64,000 bases of DNA from JBAZKK01 sp964456925 (GTDB lineage: Bacteria > Omnitrophota > Gorgyraeia > Gygaellales > Profunditerraquicolaceae), in assembly GCA_964456925.1 (NCBI GenBank), contig CAYWCX010000001.1, positions 32,113 through 96,112 of the forward strand. The letters run 5' to 3'. The translations under genes and the position numbers were made by a program. The stretch's first letter is position 1; each line of letters opens with the position of its first letter. This document shows positions 1 through 7,933 of this stretch, piece by piece. A model generated the notes under the pieces. The model worked only from the letters and a program-made list of their open reading frames with translations. It did no database searches and had not been told where the DNA came from.

Positions 1-514
1 TTTGCATCATCGCCAGGATAGACTGTAATTCCAGGGGGCCGGGAGTGGTATTCCTGGATTCAATCACCTTTCCCCTGAAGCGGTAGTTGACGGTGCCGAT
101 GATGCCGGCGCTAAAACCGCACCCCTCCAAAAGCGACTCCAGTAAATAGGAGACGGTGGTCTTGCCGTTGGTGCCGGTAATGCCGACGGTCTTAACCTGC
201 CGGGAGGGATGGCCGTAGAATTCATTCGCCAGCCTTGCCAATGCCAGGCGGTCATCCGCCACGGTGATAAAGACAATGCCTGGCGCAGGTTTAATCTTCT
301 CAGCGATATCGCGGCTGACGATTACCCTGGCGCCACGACGAATGGCCTCCTCGATAAAAATCCGGCCGTCCTGACGTACGCCCTTGACCGCCACAAAAAT
401 GAAACCCTCCTGCACGGTCTTGGAATCGGAGCTGATGCCGCAGACGTCGAAATCTTCAACCCTGCCCTCGATGCGGCAATCTCCCAGTACCTTAATTAAA
501 TGCTTCAGCTTCAT
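1..514 (-). CDS. murE: MurE, UDP-MurNAc-tripeptide ligase (N-terminal part, cut by window edge)
   Basis: Cytoplasmic ATP-dependent ligase that adds the third amino acid to UDP-MurNAc-L-Ala-D-Glu in peptidoglycan synthesis. About 171 residues are visible. The start MKLKHLIKVLG is followed by the MurE N-terminal substrate-binding signature (DSKTV..GFIFVAVKG) and the Mur ligase P-loop GITGTNGKTT, then a GIIGT strand typical of MurE rather than MurF. The open frame runs off position 1, so the central ATPase and C-terminal domains lie outside. The ATG at 514 overlaps the ftsI stop by 23 nt, as in dcw clusters. The third-residue specificity cannot be judged because the DNPR/other motif is not in the window. 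Confidence 0.93.
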   Translation of the reverse strand, partial: MKLKHLIKVLGDCRIEGRVEDFDVCGISSDSKTVQEGFIFVAVKGVRQDGRIFIEEAIRRGARVIVSRDIAEKIKPAPGIVFITVADDRLALARLANEFYGHPSRQVKTVGITGTNGKTTVSYLLESLLEGCGFSAGIIGTVNYRFRGKVIESRNTTPGPLELQSILAMMQ

Positions 515-2216
515 TGAATACCGCCACCTCGGAGAGCGGCTCTTTGACTTTAAGATATCTTAAGACGTCGCCGGCGACGTTCTTGAACACCGGCGCCGCT
601 ACCACCCCGCCGTAATAATAGGGCCGGGGTTCGTCCAGCACCACCGCAATCGCCAGAACCGGGTCCTCGGCAGGGGCAAACCCGATGAAAGAAGCGACAA
701 ATTTATTATGCGAATAGGTCCCGTTGGGCTCCACCTTCTGGGCGGTGCCGGTCTTGCCTGCCGCGCTGAAATCCTTCAGTCTGGCAAGCCTGCCGGTACC
801 GTTCTCTACTGCCCCGATGAGTATCTTTTTCATCCTGGCAGAGTTCTCCAGAGAGATAACTTTGTTAATCATCCGGGGGGAGAACTTCTTCAGGACATTC
901 CCCCCTTTATCGCGGATTTCCTTAACGATATAAGGCTGCATAAGCTGGCCGCCGTTGGCAATCACCGCGATGGCATTTACTAATTGTAAAGCAGTCACCC
1001 CTACTTCCTGGCCCATAGGTATGGCGGCGATGGAAATCTTGGACCAGAGGCGCGGCTCCCTTATTGTCCCCTTAATCTCTCCCGGCAGGTCTACTCCGCT
1101 CTTCTGGCCGAAACCGAATAAGCGCACATAATGATAGAGGAGATTCGCTCCCAGGCGCTGGGTAATCTTAGCCACGCCGATATTGCTGGATTGCTCGATA
1201 ACTTCGCGGAAGGTGAGCAGGCCGTGGGGCCGGTGGTCGTGCAGGATATGCGTGGCGACCTTATAAGAACCGTTCTCGCAAAAAAACTCATCCTCTTCGC
1301 TTGCCTTTTTCTCCTCCAGCGCTGCCGAAGCCGCTACAATCTTGAATACCGAACCCGGCTCAAAAAGGTCAGAGATACAACGGTTGCGCATCGCATCTTT
1401 CGCAGCTTCGGCGGAATAATTAAGGTCAAAGGTGGGGCGGTTGGCCATCGCCAGTATCGCTCCGGTATGCGGGTCAATCACCACGATGCTGGCGCCTTTA
1501 GCGCGGCAGGAGCGAAAGGCCCGGTCTAATTCCCTTTCCGCAATATACTGGATTACTTCATCAATGGTAAGTACGAGGTCATAGCCGTCGCGGGGCAGGA
1601 GCATTTTGTCGGGGATGTCTAATTTTTTTTGCCGCGCGTCACGCAACACCAGCGCCCAGCCGCCTTTTCCCTTAAGATACCGGTCGTAGTAAAGCTCTAA
1701 CCCGTCCAGCCCCTTATTGTCCAGGCCGGCGAACCCCAGGATGTGGCTGGCAAGATAACTATTGGGGTAGGAACGCTTGCTCTCTTTGATAAAATCAATG
1801 CCTTTAATGTTTAATTTTTTGACTGCCTCGCTCTGCTGCACAGTTACCTTCCTTGCCAGCCAGATAAAGGCCTTCTTACGGTAAAGACGTTCCTTTAGAT
1901 AATTATAATCCAGGTTTAAGGCCGGCGCAAGTTGCCGGATAACCGCCTCTTTATCCTTATCCCTGATTTCATTGGGACAGGCGTATAACGAATCCGCGGC
2001 AATATTCAACGCTTGCGGCTTGAGGTTTGAGTCATAGATGGTTCCGCGGCGGGGCTCCAGTTCTATCAGGAGGCTGTGCTGCTTATGAGCTATCTCGGCA
2101 AGGTAAGCGGAACGGAAGAACTGGATATAAAGAAGGCGGGCGAGGGCTAAAACAAAAAAGAACAGGAAAAATAAAAAAACCGCTTCGGATTTGCGGCGAT
2201 AATTACCGATATACAC
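492..2216 (-). CDS. ftsI: FtsI-type class B penicillin-binding protein (PBP2/3)
   Basis: Septal peptidoglycan transpeptidase, anchored in the inner membrane with a periplasmic catalytic domain. The 574 residues contain one N-terminal transmembrane segment (about 12-32), a dimerisation domain beginning at the RRGTIYD motif (about 56-62) and a transpeptidase domain with SVFK (289-292, acylated Ser), SSN (343-345) and KTGT (488-491). No C-terminal PASTA domain is present. The start is GTG with only a weak ribosome site. It lies between ftsL and murE, which identifies it as the division enzyme rather than the elongation PBP2. Confidence 0.94.
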   Translation of the reverse strand: MYIGNYRRKSEAVFLFFLFFFVLALARLLYIQFFRSAYLAEIAHKQHSLLIELEPRRGTIYDSNLKPQALNIAADSLYACPNEIRDKDKEAVIRQLAPALNLDYNYLKERLYRKKAFIWLARKVTVQQSEAVKKLNIKGIDFIKESKRSYPNSYLASHILGFAGLDNKGLDGLELYYDRYLKGKGGWALVLRDARQKKLDIPDKMLLPRDGYDLVLTIDEVIQYIAERELDRAFRSCRAKGASIVVIDPHTGAILAMANRPTFDLNYSAEAAKDAMRNRCISDLFEPGSVFKIVAASAALEEKKASEEDEFFCENGSYKVATHILHDHRPHGLLTFREVIEQSSNIGVAKITQRLGANLLYHYVRLFGFGQKSGVDLPGEIKGTIREPRLWSKISIAAIPMGQEVGVTALQLVNAIAVIANGGQLMQPYIVKEIRDKGGNVLKKFSPRMINKVISLENSARMKKILIGAVENGTGRLARLKDFSAAGKTGTAQKVEPNGTYSHNKFVASFIGFAPAEDPVLAIAVVLDEPRPYYYGGVVAAPVFKNVAGDVLRYLKVKEPLSEVAVFNEAEAFN

Positions 2217-2228
2217 AAGTATAAAATT

Positions 2229-2594
2229 TTAGGGGTTAGTGGTTTTTGCCTGAGCCTCTCGCTTAATGCCAAAGATACGGGACAGCAGGTCTTCCTCCGA
2301 AGGCAAAACGCCGTTTCTGGCTGCCTGCTGGTTATTCTCCACTTTTACCAGGCGGTAACCGTCGGGCATCTGAAAACCCATGCCGGCAGAGATTTTCTCG
2401 CCAAGCCGGCTTAAAGAAGCATTTTTTTCGATGCTGTATTTTAGGATGGCGTTTTTATCCTCTAAATCCTGGAATTCGTTCAATCTCTTCTGGCCGAGGT
2501 AACCGAAACGGAAAATCTCGCTCTGCTGATAGACATAGATGACGCAGAGGAACGTAACAATAACCGTGACGAATAAGAATTTGGAAAGCCTCAT
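2229..2594 (-). CDS. ftsL: FtsL-like cell division protein
   Basis: Small bitopic membrane protein of 121 residues. It has a short cytoplasmic start, one transmembrane helix (about 5-22) and a following amphipathic stretch (about 33-65) compatible with the FtsL coiled coil that pairs with FtsB and binds FtsI/FtsQ. The family diverges so fast that sequence alone would not settle it. The identification rests mainly on topology, size and the position between rsmH and ftsI. The C-terminal 50 residues are polar and unrecognised. Confidence 0.72.
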   Translation of the reverse strand: MRLSKFLFVTVIVTFLCVIYVYQQSEIFRFGYLGQKRLNEFQDLEDKNAILKYSIEKNASLSRLGEKISAGMGFQMPDGYRLVKVENNQQAARNGVLPSEEDLLSRIFGIKREAQAKTTNP

Positions 2595-2596
2595 AA

Positions 2597-3490
2597 TTAT
2601 AACCCCTCTCCTACCCTCAGTTTGGCGCTGCGGCTGGGAGGATTATTTTCTATCTCCGTCTCTGACGGTACCAGCGGCTTGGGCGTAATTATCCTTAAGA
2701 TATGCTCGCTCTCGGCCTTGCGAAAAGCGAATTTTATGATGCGGTCTTCCAGCGAATGGAAGGAAATCACACATATCCTGGCATTCTTGTCCAGAAACGC
2801 AATTGCCTTCTCGATTGCGGAACTCAGGGCTTCCAGTTCGCGGTTTACCGCAATGCGCACCGCCTGGAAGGTGCGGGTAGCGGGATGGATGCGATAGGAG
2901 CGGTATCGCGGCGGTATTGCCCGTACCACGATATCGGATAATTCCGCGGTGGTGCTGATAGGATGGCTCTGTCTCTCTTTTACCAAGAGATGCGCGATGC
3001 GGTTATGCCACCTCTCCTGGCCGAAGTTCCAGAGCAGCGCGGAAATTTCCTCTTCGTTAAGGTTATTAACGAGGTCGTAGGCAGAAATGTAACTGTCGGT
3101 ATCCAGGCGCATATCCAGCGGCCCCTGGCTCTGAAAACTGAAACCGCGCTGGGCATCCTCCAATTGGAAAGAGGAAACCCCCAAATCAAATATGATGCCG
3201 TCAACTTTCTTAATATTGAGGCCGGACAATACCGTATCGAGGTTCATAAAGTTGGCGTGTACCAGTTCGTAGCTACCCTTAAAATCCGCCAGCCTTTCCC
3301 TGGCGATAGAAAGCGATTGGCGGTCGCGGTCAATGCCGATCAGCCTGCCGGTAGGGCGGATGCGCTTGATAATCTCCAGGCCGTGCCCGGCGGTGCCCAG
3401 CGTCGCGTCAACAATGGTTTTACCGGGGGCAAGGTTAAGGTACTCCAGGACCTCGTTAAGCATTACCGGAACGTGATATTTCTTAGTCAT
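2597..3490 (-). CDS. rsmH: RsmH (MraW), 16S rRNA m4C1402 methyltransferase
   Basis: S-adenosylmethionine-dependent N4-methylation of C1402 in 16S rRNA. The start MTKKYHVPVMLNEVL matches the family N-terminus. It is followed by the SAM-binding VDATLGTAGHG, DLGVSS and RGFSF motifs, HPATRTFQAVRI and ISFHSLEDRI, all family hallmarks. An upstream in-frame ATG at 3517, directly after the mraZ stop, would add nine residues (VQCLCLDI) that do not fit the family. The 3490 start is preferred on homology, although neither start has a strong Shine-Dalgarno site. Second gene of the division cluster. Confidence 0.95.
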   Translation of the reverse strand: MTKKYHVPVMLNEVLEYLNLAPGKTIVDATLGTAGHGLEIIKRIRPTGRLIGIDRDRQSLSIARERLADFKGSYELVHANFMNLDTVLSGLNIKKVDGIIFDLGVSSFQLEDAQRGFSFQSQGPLDMRLDTDSYISAYDLVNNLNEEEISALLWNFGQERWHNRIAHLLVKERQSHPISTTAELSDIVVRAIPPRYRSYRIHPATRTFQAVRIAVNRELEALSSAIEKAIAFLDKNARICVISFHSLEDRIIKFAFRKAESEHILRIITPKPLVPSETEIENNPPSRSAKLRVGEGL

Positions 3491-3519
3491 GATGTCTAGA
3501 CAGAGGCATTGCACCATCT

Positions 3520-3957
3520 TTATACGTCCATCAGTTTTTCGGCGATTTCCTCGAAAGATTGCCGGCAGTTGCCGTAAAATTTTTCCCAGTTCTCTTTGGC
3601 CCAGATCTCGATGCGGTTGGAAACGCCCACCAGCACTACGTCCCGTTTGATTCCGGCAAAATCCTTAAGGTACTGCGGCAGGAGAATCCTCCCCTGTTTG
3701 TCAGAGACAACCTCCACCGCGCCGGAAAAATAAAGCCGGTTAAAGGTGCGCGCCTGCTGTTTGGTAAAAGGCATACCCTTGAATTTATTCTCCTGGGAGC
3801 GCCACTCTTCTTCCGCAAACATAAAAAGGCAGTTATCCAATCCCCGGGTTACAAAGAATTTTTCAATAAAATTTGCCTTGCTGACTTCCCTGAATTTGGC
3901 GGGCAAGATAAGGCGGCCTTTACGGTCTATGTAGTGAACATATTCGCCGTAAAACAT
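3520..3957 (-). CDS. mraZ: MraZ transcriptional regulator
   Basis: 145-residue DNA-binding regulator of the division and cell-wall cluster. It has two tandem SpoVT/AbrB-like swapped-hairpin repeats: residues 1-50 with YIDRKGRLILPAKFRE, and about 75-125 with DKQGRILLPQYLKDFAG. The family assembles as a ring and represses its own operon by binding tandem boxes just upstream of its gene. Such boxes are visible here (3971-3997). A good ribosome site (GGAAAGGAAAG) precedes the ATG. It is the first gene of the mraZ-rsmH-ftsL-ftsI-murE operon. Confidence 0.95.
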   Translation of the reverse strand: MFYGEYVHYIDRKGRLILPAKFREVSKANFIEKFFVTRGLDNCLFMFAEEEWRSQENKFKGMPFTKQQARTFNRLYFSGAVEVVSDKQGRILLPQYLKDFAGIKRDVVLVGVSNRIEIWAKENWEKFYGNCRQSFEEIAEKLMDV

Positions 3958-3970
3958 AAATCTTTCCTTT

Positions 3971-3997
3971 CCACTTTACTCCACTTTAATCCACTTT
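3971..3997 (-). promoter_or_regulatory. Three tandem MraZ operator boxes
   Basis: Read on the minus strand, AAAGTGG occurs three times at exact 10-bp intervals (3997-3991, 3987-3981, 3977-3971). The spacers are ATT, AGT and AAA, and the array ends before the mraZ ribosome site. This matches the AAAGTG[T/G] boxes with one-helical-turn spacing reported for MraZ in Mollicutes and the TGGG-type repeats of enterobacteria. The array starts a few bases downstream of the predicted transcription start, which fits autorepression by roadblock or promoter occlusion. Confidence 0.85.
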
Positions 3998-4004
3998 GTA
4001 ACCC

Positions 4005-4033
4005 AGTATAGATAAGATTTAAGATTTTGTCAA
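4005..4033 (-). promoter_or_regulatory. Sigma-70 promoter of the mraZ division operon
   Basis: On the minus strand a perfect TTGACA (4033-4028) is separated by 17 bp from TATACT (4010-4005). The predicted start point is near 3998, immediately before or inside the first MraZ box. It is the strongest promoter match at this end of the window. Confidence 0.85.
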
Positions 4034-4093
4034 GACAAAAATTTTCTTAACTTGATGAAACACAAAGGGTAGTGTATAAAGGGGAGGGGTTTT

Positions 4094-5029
4094 CTAGATG
4101 TTGTGGTGGGTATGGGGGAGGAAAAATTTATCCCTCGCCTGCTGCAGGTCAATTTTCACCTGGCGGGCCAAATCCTCTTCGCTGGCGAATCTTTTTTCAT
4201 TCCTGATCTTGCCCAGAAACCGTATCTCTACATCCCTGCCGTAGATATCCTTTTTAAAATTAAAGATGTGCACCTCGATATTCCTGGGCCTGCGACTTTT
4301 GATTCTTTTAGTGACGGTCGGGCGGCTGCCGATATAGCAGACGCCGTTAAATTTCCTTTTTCCGACGATGACGCTTGCGGCGTAGCTGCCTGCGGGCGGA
4401 AAGACTTCGTGGTGGGGATTGATATTGGCGGTAGGAAAGCCGAGCCTTCCGGCAAGGGAATCGCCTCTTACCACCGTTCCCAGCACGCTTACCTTCCTAG
4501 AGAGCAACCTTTCGGCGGCGTGCAGTTTACCCTTAGTGATGAGGCTGCGGATACGGCTGCTGCTGACAGCCCGATGATTGACGCGGATAATATCAAATAC
4601 CTTTAAGCAAAAGCGATAAAGCCGCGCCAGTCTTTTTAATAAGCGGTAATCGCCGCTTGCGCCCCTGCCGAACCTAAAATTTTTCCCTACATAAATATAG
4701 CGTGCCCGGATTTTCTCTGCCAGCACCTTCTTAACGAAATCCGGCGCTGTTATACGGGAAAAGGCCGGATTAAAACGGAGCACGACAGCGACATCAACCC
4801 CGAGGTCAGCGATTAATTTTAAACGGTGGTTTAAGGAATGGAGGCTTTCTTCTTTCTGGGGGTGCGGCCAGAAGGTCAACACCACGCTCCTGCCTTTTAT
4901 CGCACGTGCCTTCCTAACCGCTGCCTGAAGGATACGGCGGTGGCCGCAATGCATGCCGTCAAAAACGCCCAGCGCCACCACCGCTTTAGGATAATTCCTG
5001 ATATTGCTGATGCCGTAAACAACCTTCAT
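4094..5029 (-). CDS. ribF: RibF, bifunctional riboflavin kinase / FMN adenylyltransferase
   Basis: Converts riboflavin to FMN and FMN to FAD in the cytoplasm. The 311 residues show the N-terminal nucleotidyltransferase domain with GVFDGMHCGHRRIL (21-34) and SSSRIRSLITKG. The C-terminal flavokinase domain carries GRLGFPTANI (194-203) and the FNGVCYIGSRPT segment. The length is normal for bacterial RibF. Its start overlaps the nrnA stop by 4 nt (ATGA), so it is translationally coupled in the rbfA-nrnA-ribF block. It supplies cofactor made by the rib operon at 13.5-18.2 kb. Confidence 0.95.
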   Translation of the reverse strand: MKVVYGISNIRNYPKAVVALGVFDGMHCGHRRILQAAVRKARAIKGRSVVLTFWPHPQKEESLHSLNHRLKLIADLGVDVAVVLRFNPAFSRITAPDFVKKVLAEKIRARYIYVGKNFRFGRGASGDYRLLKRLARLYRFCLKVFDIIRVNHRAVSSSRIRSLITKGKLHAAERLLSRKVSVLGTVVRGDSLAGRLGFPTANINPHHEVFPPAGSYAASVIVGKRKFNGVCYIGSRPTVTKRIKSRRPRNIEVHIFNFKKDIYGRDVEIRFLGKIRNEKRFASEEDLARQVKIDLQQARDKFFLPHTHHNI

Positions 5030-5994
5030 TTTGCCAGCGACTGCCTTACCTTCGCTAAAACCTTTTTTCTTACTCCAGCGATGCTGCCCTTTAAGGTGCA
5101 GCCGCTGGCAGTCTTATGGCCGCCGCCTCCGAAAAACGCGGCAATCTTATTTACGTCGACATTGCCCTGGGAACGGAAGTTTACCCGCACCTCATTTCTG
5201 GTGCCGAGGTTCTCTTTAAAAAGAAGCGCCACCTCAATACCTTTAACGATACGGGCAAAACTTAAAACCTGCTCGTTGATATCCAGCGAGGCGTTCCTCT
5301 TTACTAATTGCCGCGGTATCTCGCACCAGACAATCTTTCCCGAAGAATCGCGCTTCATGGAAGAAACTATCCGGCTTAAGAGTTTCATATCCCTGAAGGT
5401 TATGTCTTCATAAACACGGCGGTAAATATCCACTATATCCAGGCCGTAAGCCACCATCTCTGCCGCCGCCTTATGGGTAGAGGCAGTGGTGTTGGAATAA
5501 CGGAATGAGCCGGTATCGCTGAGTATCCCGACGTATAAAAGGGTGGCGATATCCTTGTTAAAGGGAACCTTAAGGCTCTTGTAAAGCAGGTATACCATCT
5601 CCGAGGTTGAAGAAAGGTGCGGCAATACCCAATTTACATCACCGAAGTACTGGTTACTGATATGGTGGTCAATGTTAAGTACGGTTTTACCTTCGAGGTT
5701 AAGTTCTGCGATTTGCCCCGCGCGCCCTAAATCCGAACAGTCCAGAAGCACCAGGCAGTCAAAGGGAACGAACCGCCCCTTATGGAACCTTTTAATATTT
5801 TCCAACAGCGGCAGAAAACGGTAACTTGCCGGCACGCGGTCGCTATTCATAAGGATGGCGTTCTTGCCGAGGTATTTAAGCAGCATGAAAAACGCCACCT
5901 CGGCGCCGATGGCATCGCCTTCCAGGCTGGTATGGGCAGTAACCAAGAAGTTATCTTGCTTTTTTAATACTGCGCTTAGTTTTTTTAGGCTCAT
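5026..5994 (-). CDS. nrnA: NrnA-type DHH/DHHA1 phosphoesterase
   Basis: Manganese-dependent phosphoesterase that degrades oligoribonucleotides (nanoRNA) and, in many bacteria, dephosphorylates pAp. The 322 residues include motif I HTSLEGDAIG (21-30), LLDCSD (84-88), the DHH motif NIDHHISN (109-111) and the C-terminal DHHA1 motif GGGGHKTASG (about 289-298). Motif I reads SLEGD where the common form is PDGD, so one acidic ligand is Glu instead of Asp. Whether it prefers pAp, nanoRNA or c-di-AMP products cannot be told from sequence. It lies in the classic position behind rbfA. Confidence 0.88.
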   Translation of the reverse strand: MSLKKLSAVLKKQDNFLVTAHTSLEGDAIGAEVAFFMLLKYLGKNAILMNSDRVPASYRFLPLLENIKRFHKGRFVPFDCLVLLDCSDLGRAGQIAELNLEGKTVLNIDHHISNQYFGDVNWVLPHLSSTSEMVYLLYKSLKVPFNKDIATLLYVGILSDTGSFRYSNTTASTHKAAAEMVAYGLDIVDIYRRVYEDITFRDMKLLSRIVSSMKRDSSGKIVWCEIPRQLVKRNASLDINEQVLSFARIVKGIEVALLFKENLGTRNEVRVNFRSQGNVDVNKIAAFFGGGGHKTASGCTLKGSIAGVRKKVLAKVRQSLAK

Positions 5995-6331
5995 CTAATT
6001 TCTTTATCTGGCCCAGCATCTCTTCGATCCTGATGCTGTATTCGCTGGAATGGTCCTCTTTAAAAATAATCTCGGGCGTGAACCTAAGCCTGATGCGCTG
6101 ACCGATCAGCCTGCGGATAAAACCCAGGGCAGAATCCAGGGCCTCCCCAGTGCGGGAGTACTCCTGCCCCTCGCCCAGGACGCTGTAAAAAACCCGGGCA
6201 TAGCGCAGGTCCGGGGTCAGTTCGACCCGGGTAATAGTTACAAACCCCAGGCGCGGGTCGTTTAATTCGTCATGTACGATGTTGCTGATTTCTTTCTTGA
6301 GGGTCTGGGCTACCTTGTCGATCCTCGACAT
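5951..6331 (-). CDS. rbfA: RbfA, 30S ribosome-binding factor
   Basis: Small KH-fold assembly factor that binds late 30S precursors near 16S helix 1. The 126 residues begin MSRIDKVAQTLKKEISNIV and contain NDPRLGFVTITRVELTPD and the ARVFYSVLG strand, all standard for RbfA. The C-terminal tail is lysine-rich (KKTKRSIKKAR). Its 3' end overlaps nrnA by 44 nt, unusually long, in a different frame. The upstream neighbour is the DUF503 gene, as in the ylxP-rbfA pair of Firmicutes. Confidence 0.93.
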   Translation of the reverse strand: MSRIDKVAQTLKKEISNIVHDELNDPRLGFVTITRVELTPDLRYARVFYSVLGEGQEYSRTGEALDSALGFIRRLIGQRIRLRFTPEIIFKEDHSSEYSIRIEEMLGQIKKLDEPKKTKRSIKKAR

Positions 6332-6333
6332 CC

Positions 6334-6615
6334 TTAAATCATCTCCATTTCGTAATTAAGCAGTTCCGCAGAGCGAAAGCCCTCTACAAAATTCACTACT
6401 GCCGAGAGCGTGCTGTTGACGCCGGCGGAAGTTTTCTCCGCGCCCACTACTGCCAGGGTTGCGCGCTGCCATTTATCCTCCCCGTCTATCTGGGTGACGG
6501 CGACATTAAAGGAATTGCGCAGTCTGGCGCTAAGGCTTCGCAGCACCATTCTCCTGTCCTTAAGGGAATTGCTTGCAGGTATAAACAGGAATAATTTTAA
6601 AATCCCGATTGTCAC
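6334..6615 (-). CDS. DUF503 (YlxP-like) protein
   Basis: 93-residue protein of the DUF503 family. The N-terminal beta strand MTIGILKLFLFIPASNSLKDRR and the middle VTQIDGEDKWQRATLAVV segment are typical. The biochemical role of the family is unknown. Its constant link with rbfA, infB and truB in other genomes suggests a part in ribosome assembly or RNA metabolism. It lies between cca and rbfA with gaps of a few bases, so it is very likely in the same transcript. Confidence 0.85.
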   Translation of the reverse strand: MTIGILKLFLFIPASNSLKDRRMVLRSLSARLRNSFNVAVTQIDGEDKWQRATLAVVGAEKTSAGVNSTLSAVVNFVEGFRSAELLNYEMEMI

Positions 6616-6620
6616 CGCGA

Positions 6621-7889
6621 TTAAAGCCCGGCTAATCTGCGCACCAGGGCAATCTCCTCTTCTCTGCTTTTGACTGAACCGTTAAGCCGGGCGTCTAAAA
6701 TCTTGCGGAAAATCTTCTGGTAACGCGGCCCCGGCTTCAGGCCTAAGCTTTTAAGGTCATCTCCCGAAATCCGGATGCGCATCCCGTTGTAGGTAGTAAA
6801 GAACACCTCGATATACCGCAGCAGCTTTTTATTACGGTATTTTACCCGCAGCATTATAATGACCTCATAACTTAAAGGCTCCAGCAAATGATAAACCCGG
6901 CTGGGCCTGATATTAAGCATGCTTAATTGGCGCGCTACCGGCTTAATGTTTTTAGCAGTAAGGAGCCTCTTGGTTTCTCCCCGCGAAAGGGCAAATTTCT
7001 TAGCAATTTTTTTAACCGCCGGCGCATCCAGGGATTCCAGCATCGCCATAAAATAAATCAGCCAGCTGTCCAGGCGCCTGCGCCGCGGGTAGGTCCTCTT
7101 AAACCAGTAAACCTCTCTCTTAACCGCCCTCAAAAGGAGCTGGCTTTTCCGGGAAAGCCTTAAGCCCGTTGCGATAAACTCTAACCCGATTAGTTTCTGA
7201 ATTGCCATCAGCGCCTTAAGCGGTTCGGCTTCTTTCAAAATCAGGATTAATTCATCGCGCACCCGATGCGGATGCACTTTATCCAACGCCTTCAGCCGCG
7301 AGGCCTCTTTAAGCAAGCGCAGGGTATGGGGTTCGTTCTTAAAGTTGTAGCGTTTCTGAAAACGGATAGCCCGAAGCATCCGGGTAGGGTCATCGATAAA
7401 ACTCAAGTCGTGCAGGATGCGGATATTTTTCTTGCGGATATCTCTTCTGCCGCCAAAGGGATCCAGGAGTTTGCCGAAATTATCCTTATTGATGCCGATT
7501 GCCATGGCATTAATGGTAAAGTCGCGGCGTGCCAAATCATCCATCATGTTGCCCGGCTCCACTACCGGCAAAGACGCCGGCGCAGGATAGGATTCCCGGC
7601 GCGCGGTGGAGATATCTATTTTTAGATATGGACTAATCACTACCGTGGCAGTGCCGAAGCGGCGGTGCCTTACCAGCCTGGCGCCTAATTTTACCGCCAG
7701 GACCTCGGCAAATTCAATGCCGTTACCCTCCACTACAATATCCGAATCCAGGTTACTCGCGCCCATGATGAGGTCGCGCACAAAACCTCCTACGAGATAG
7801 GCGGGCATCCGATAAGCATCGGCAATGCCGCCGGCCATACTTATCAAACCCTTGAGTTCCGGCGGTATCTTCCTGAAATATTCTTTCAT
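6621..7889 (-). CDS. cca: CCA tRNA nucleotidyltransferase / poly(A) polymerase family protein
   Basis: Class II nucleotidyltransferase of 422 residues. The head carries GGFVRDLIMG and the DSDIVVEG catalytic acids, then RRDFTINAMAI and the DDPTRMLRAIRF motif that contacts RNA and nucleotide. The family includes CCA-adding, A-adding and poly(A) polymerases that cannot be separated by eye. No HD domain signature was seen in the C-terminal half. The single tRNA gene in the window encodes its own CCA, so this enzyme may serve mainly repair. Confidence 0.85.
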   Translation of the reverse strand: MKEYFRKIPPELKGLISMAGGIADAYRMPAYLVGGFVRDLIMGASNLDSDIVVEGNGIEFAEVLAVKLGARLVRHRRFGTATVVISPYLKIDISTARRESYPAPASLPVVEPGNMMDDLARRDFTINAMAIGINKDNFGKLLDPFGGRRDIRKKNIRILHDLSFIDDPTRMLRAIRFQKRYNFKNEPHTLRLLKEASRLKALDKVHPHRVRDELILILKEAEPLKALMAIQKLIGLEFIATGLRLSRKSQLLLRAVKREVYWFKRTYPRRRRLDSWLIYFMAMLESLDAPAVKKIAKKFALSRGETKRLLTAKNIKPVARQLSMLNIRPSRVYHLLEPLSYEVIIMLRVKYRNKKLLRYIEVFFTTYNGMRIRISGDDLKSLGLKPGPRYQKIFRKILDARLNGSVKSREEEIALVRRLAGL

Positions 7890-7896
7890 TTCCCTC

Positions 7897-7931
7897 TCCC
7901 TACATACTAAATACTAACTACTACCTACTGC
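7897..7931. repeat. Short degenerate direct repeat between xerD and cca
   Basis: The plus strand reads as a run of related 7-8-mers (TACATAC, TAAATAC, TAACTAC, TACCTAC). It occupies nearly the whole gap between the end of xerD and the start of cca. It has no coding potential and does not resemble a terminator. It is similar in style to the longer iterated AT-rich arrays at 41.9 and 45.4 kb. Confidence 0.55.
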
Positions 7932-7933
7932 AA

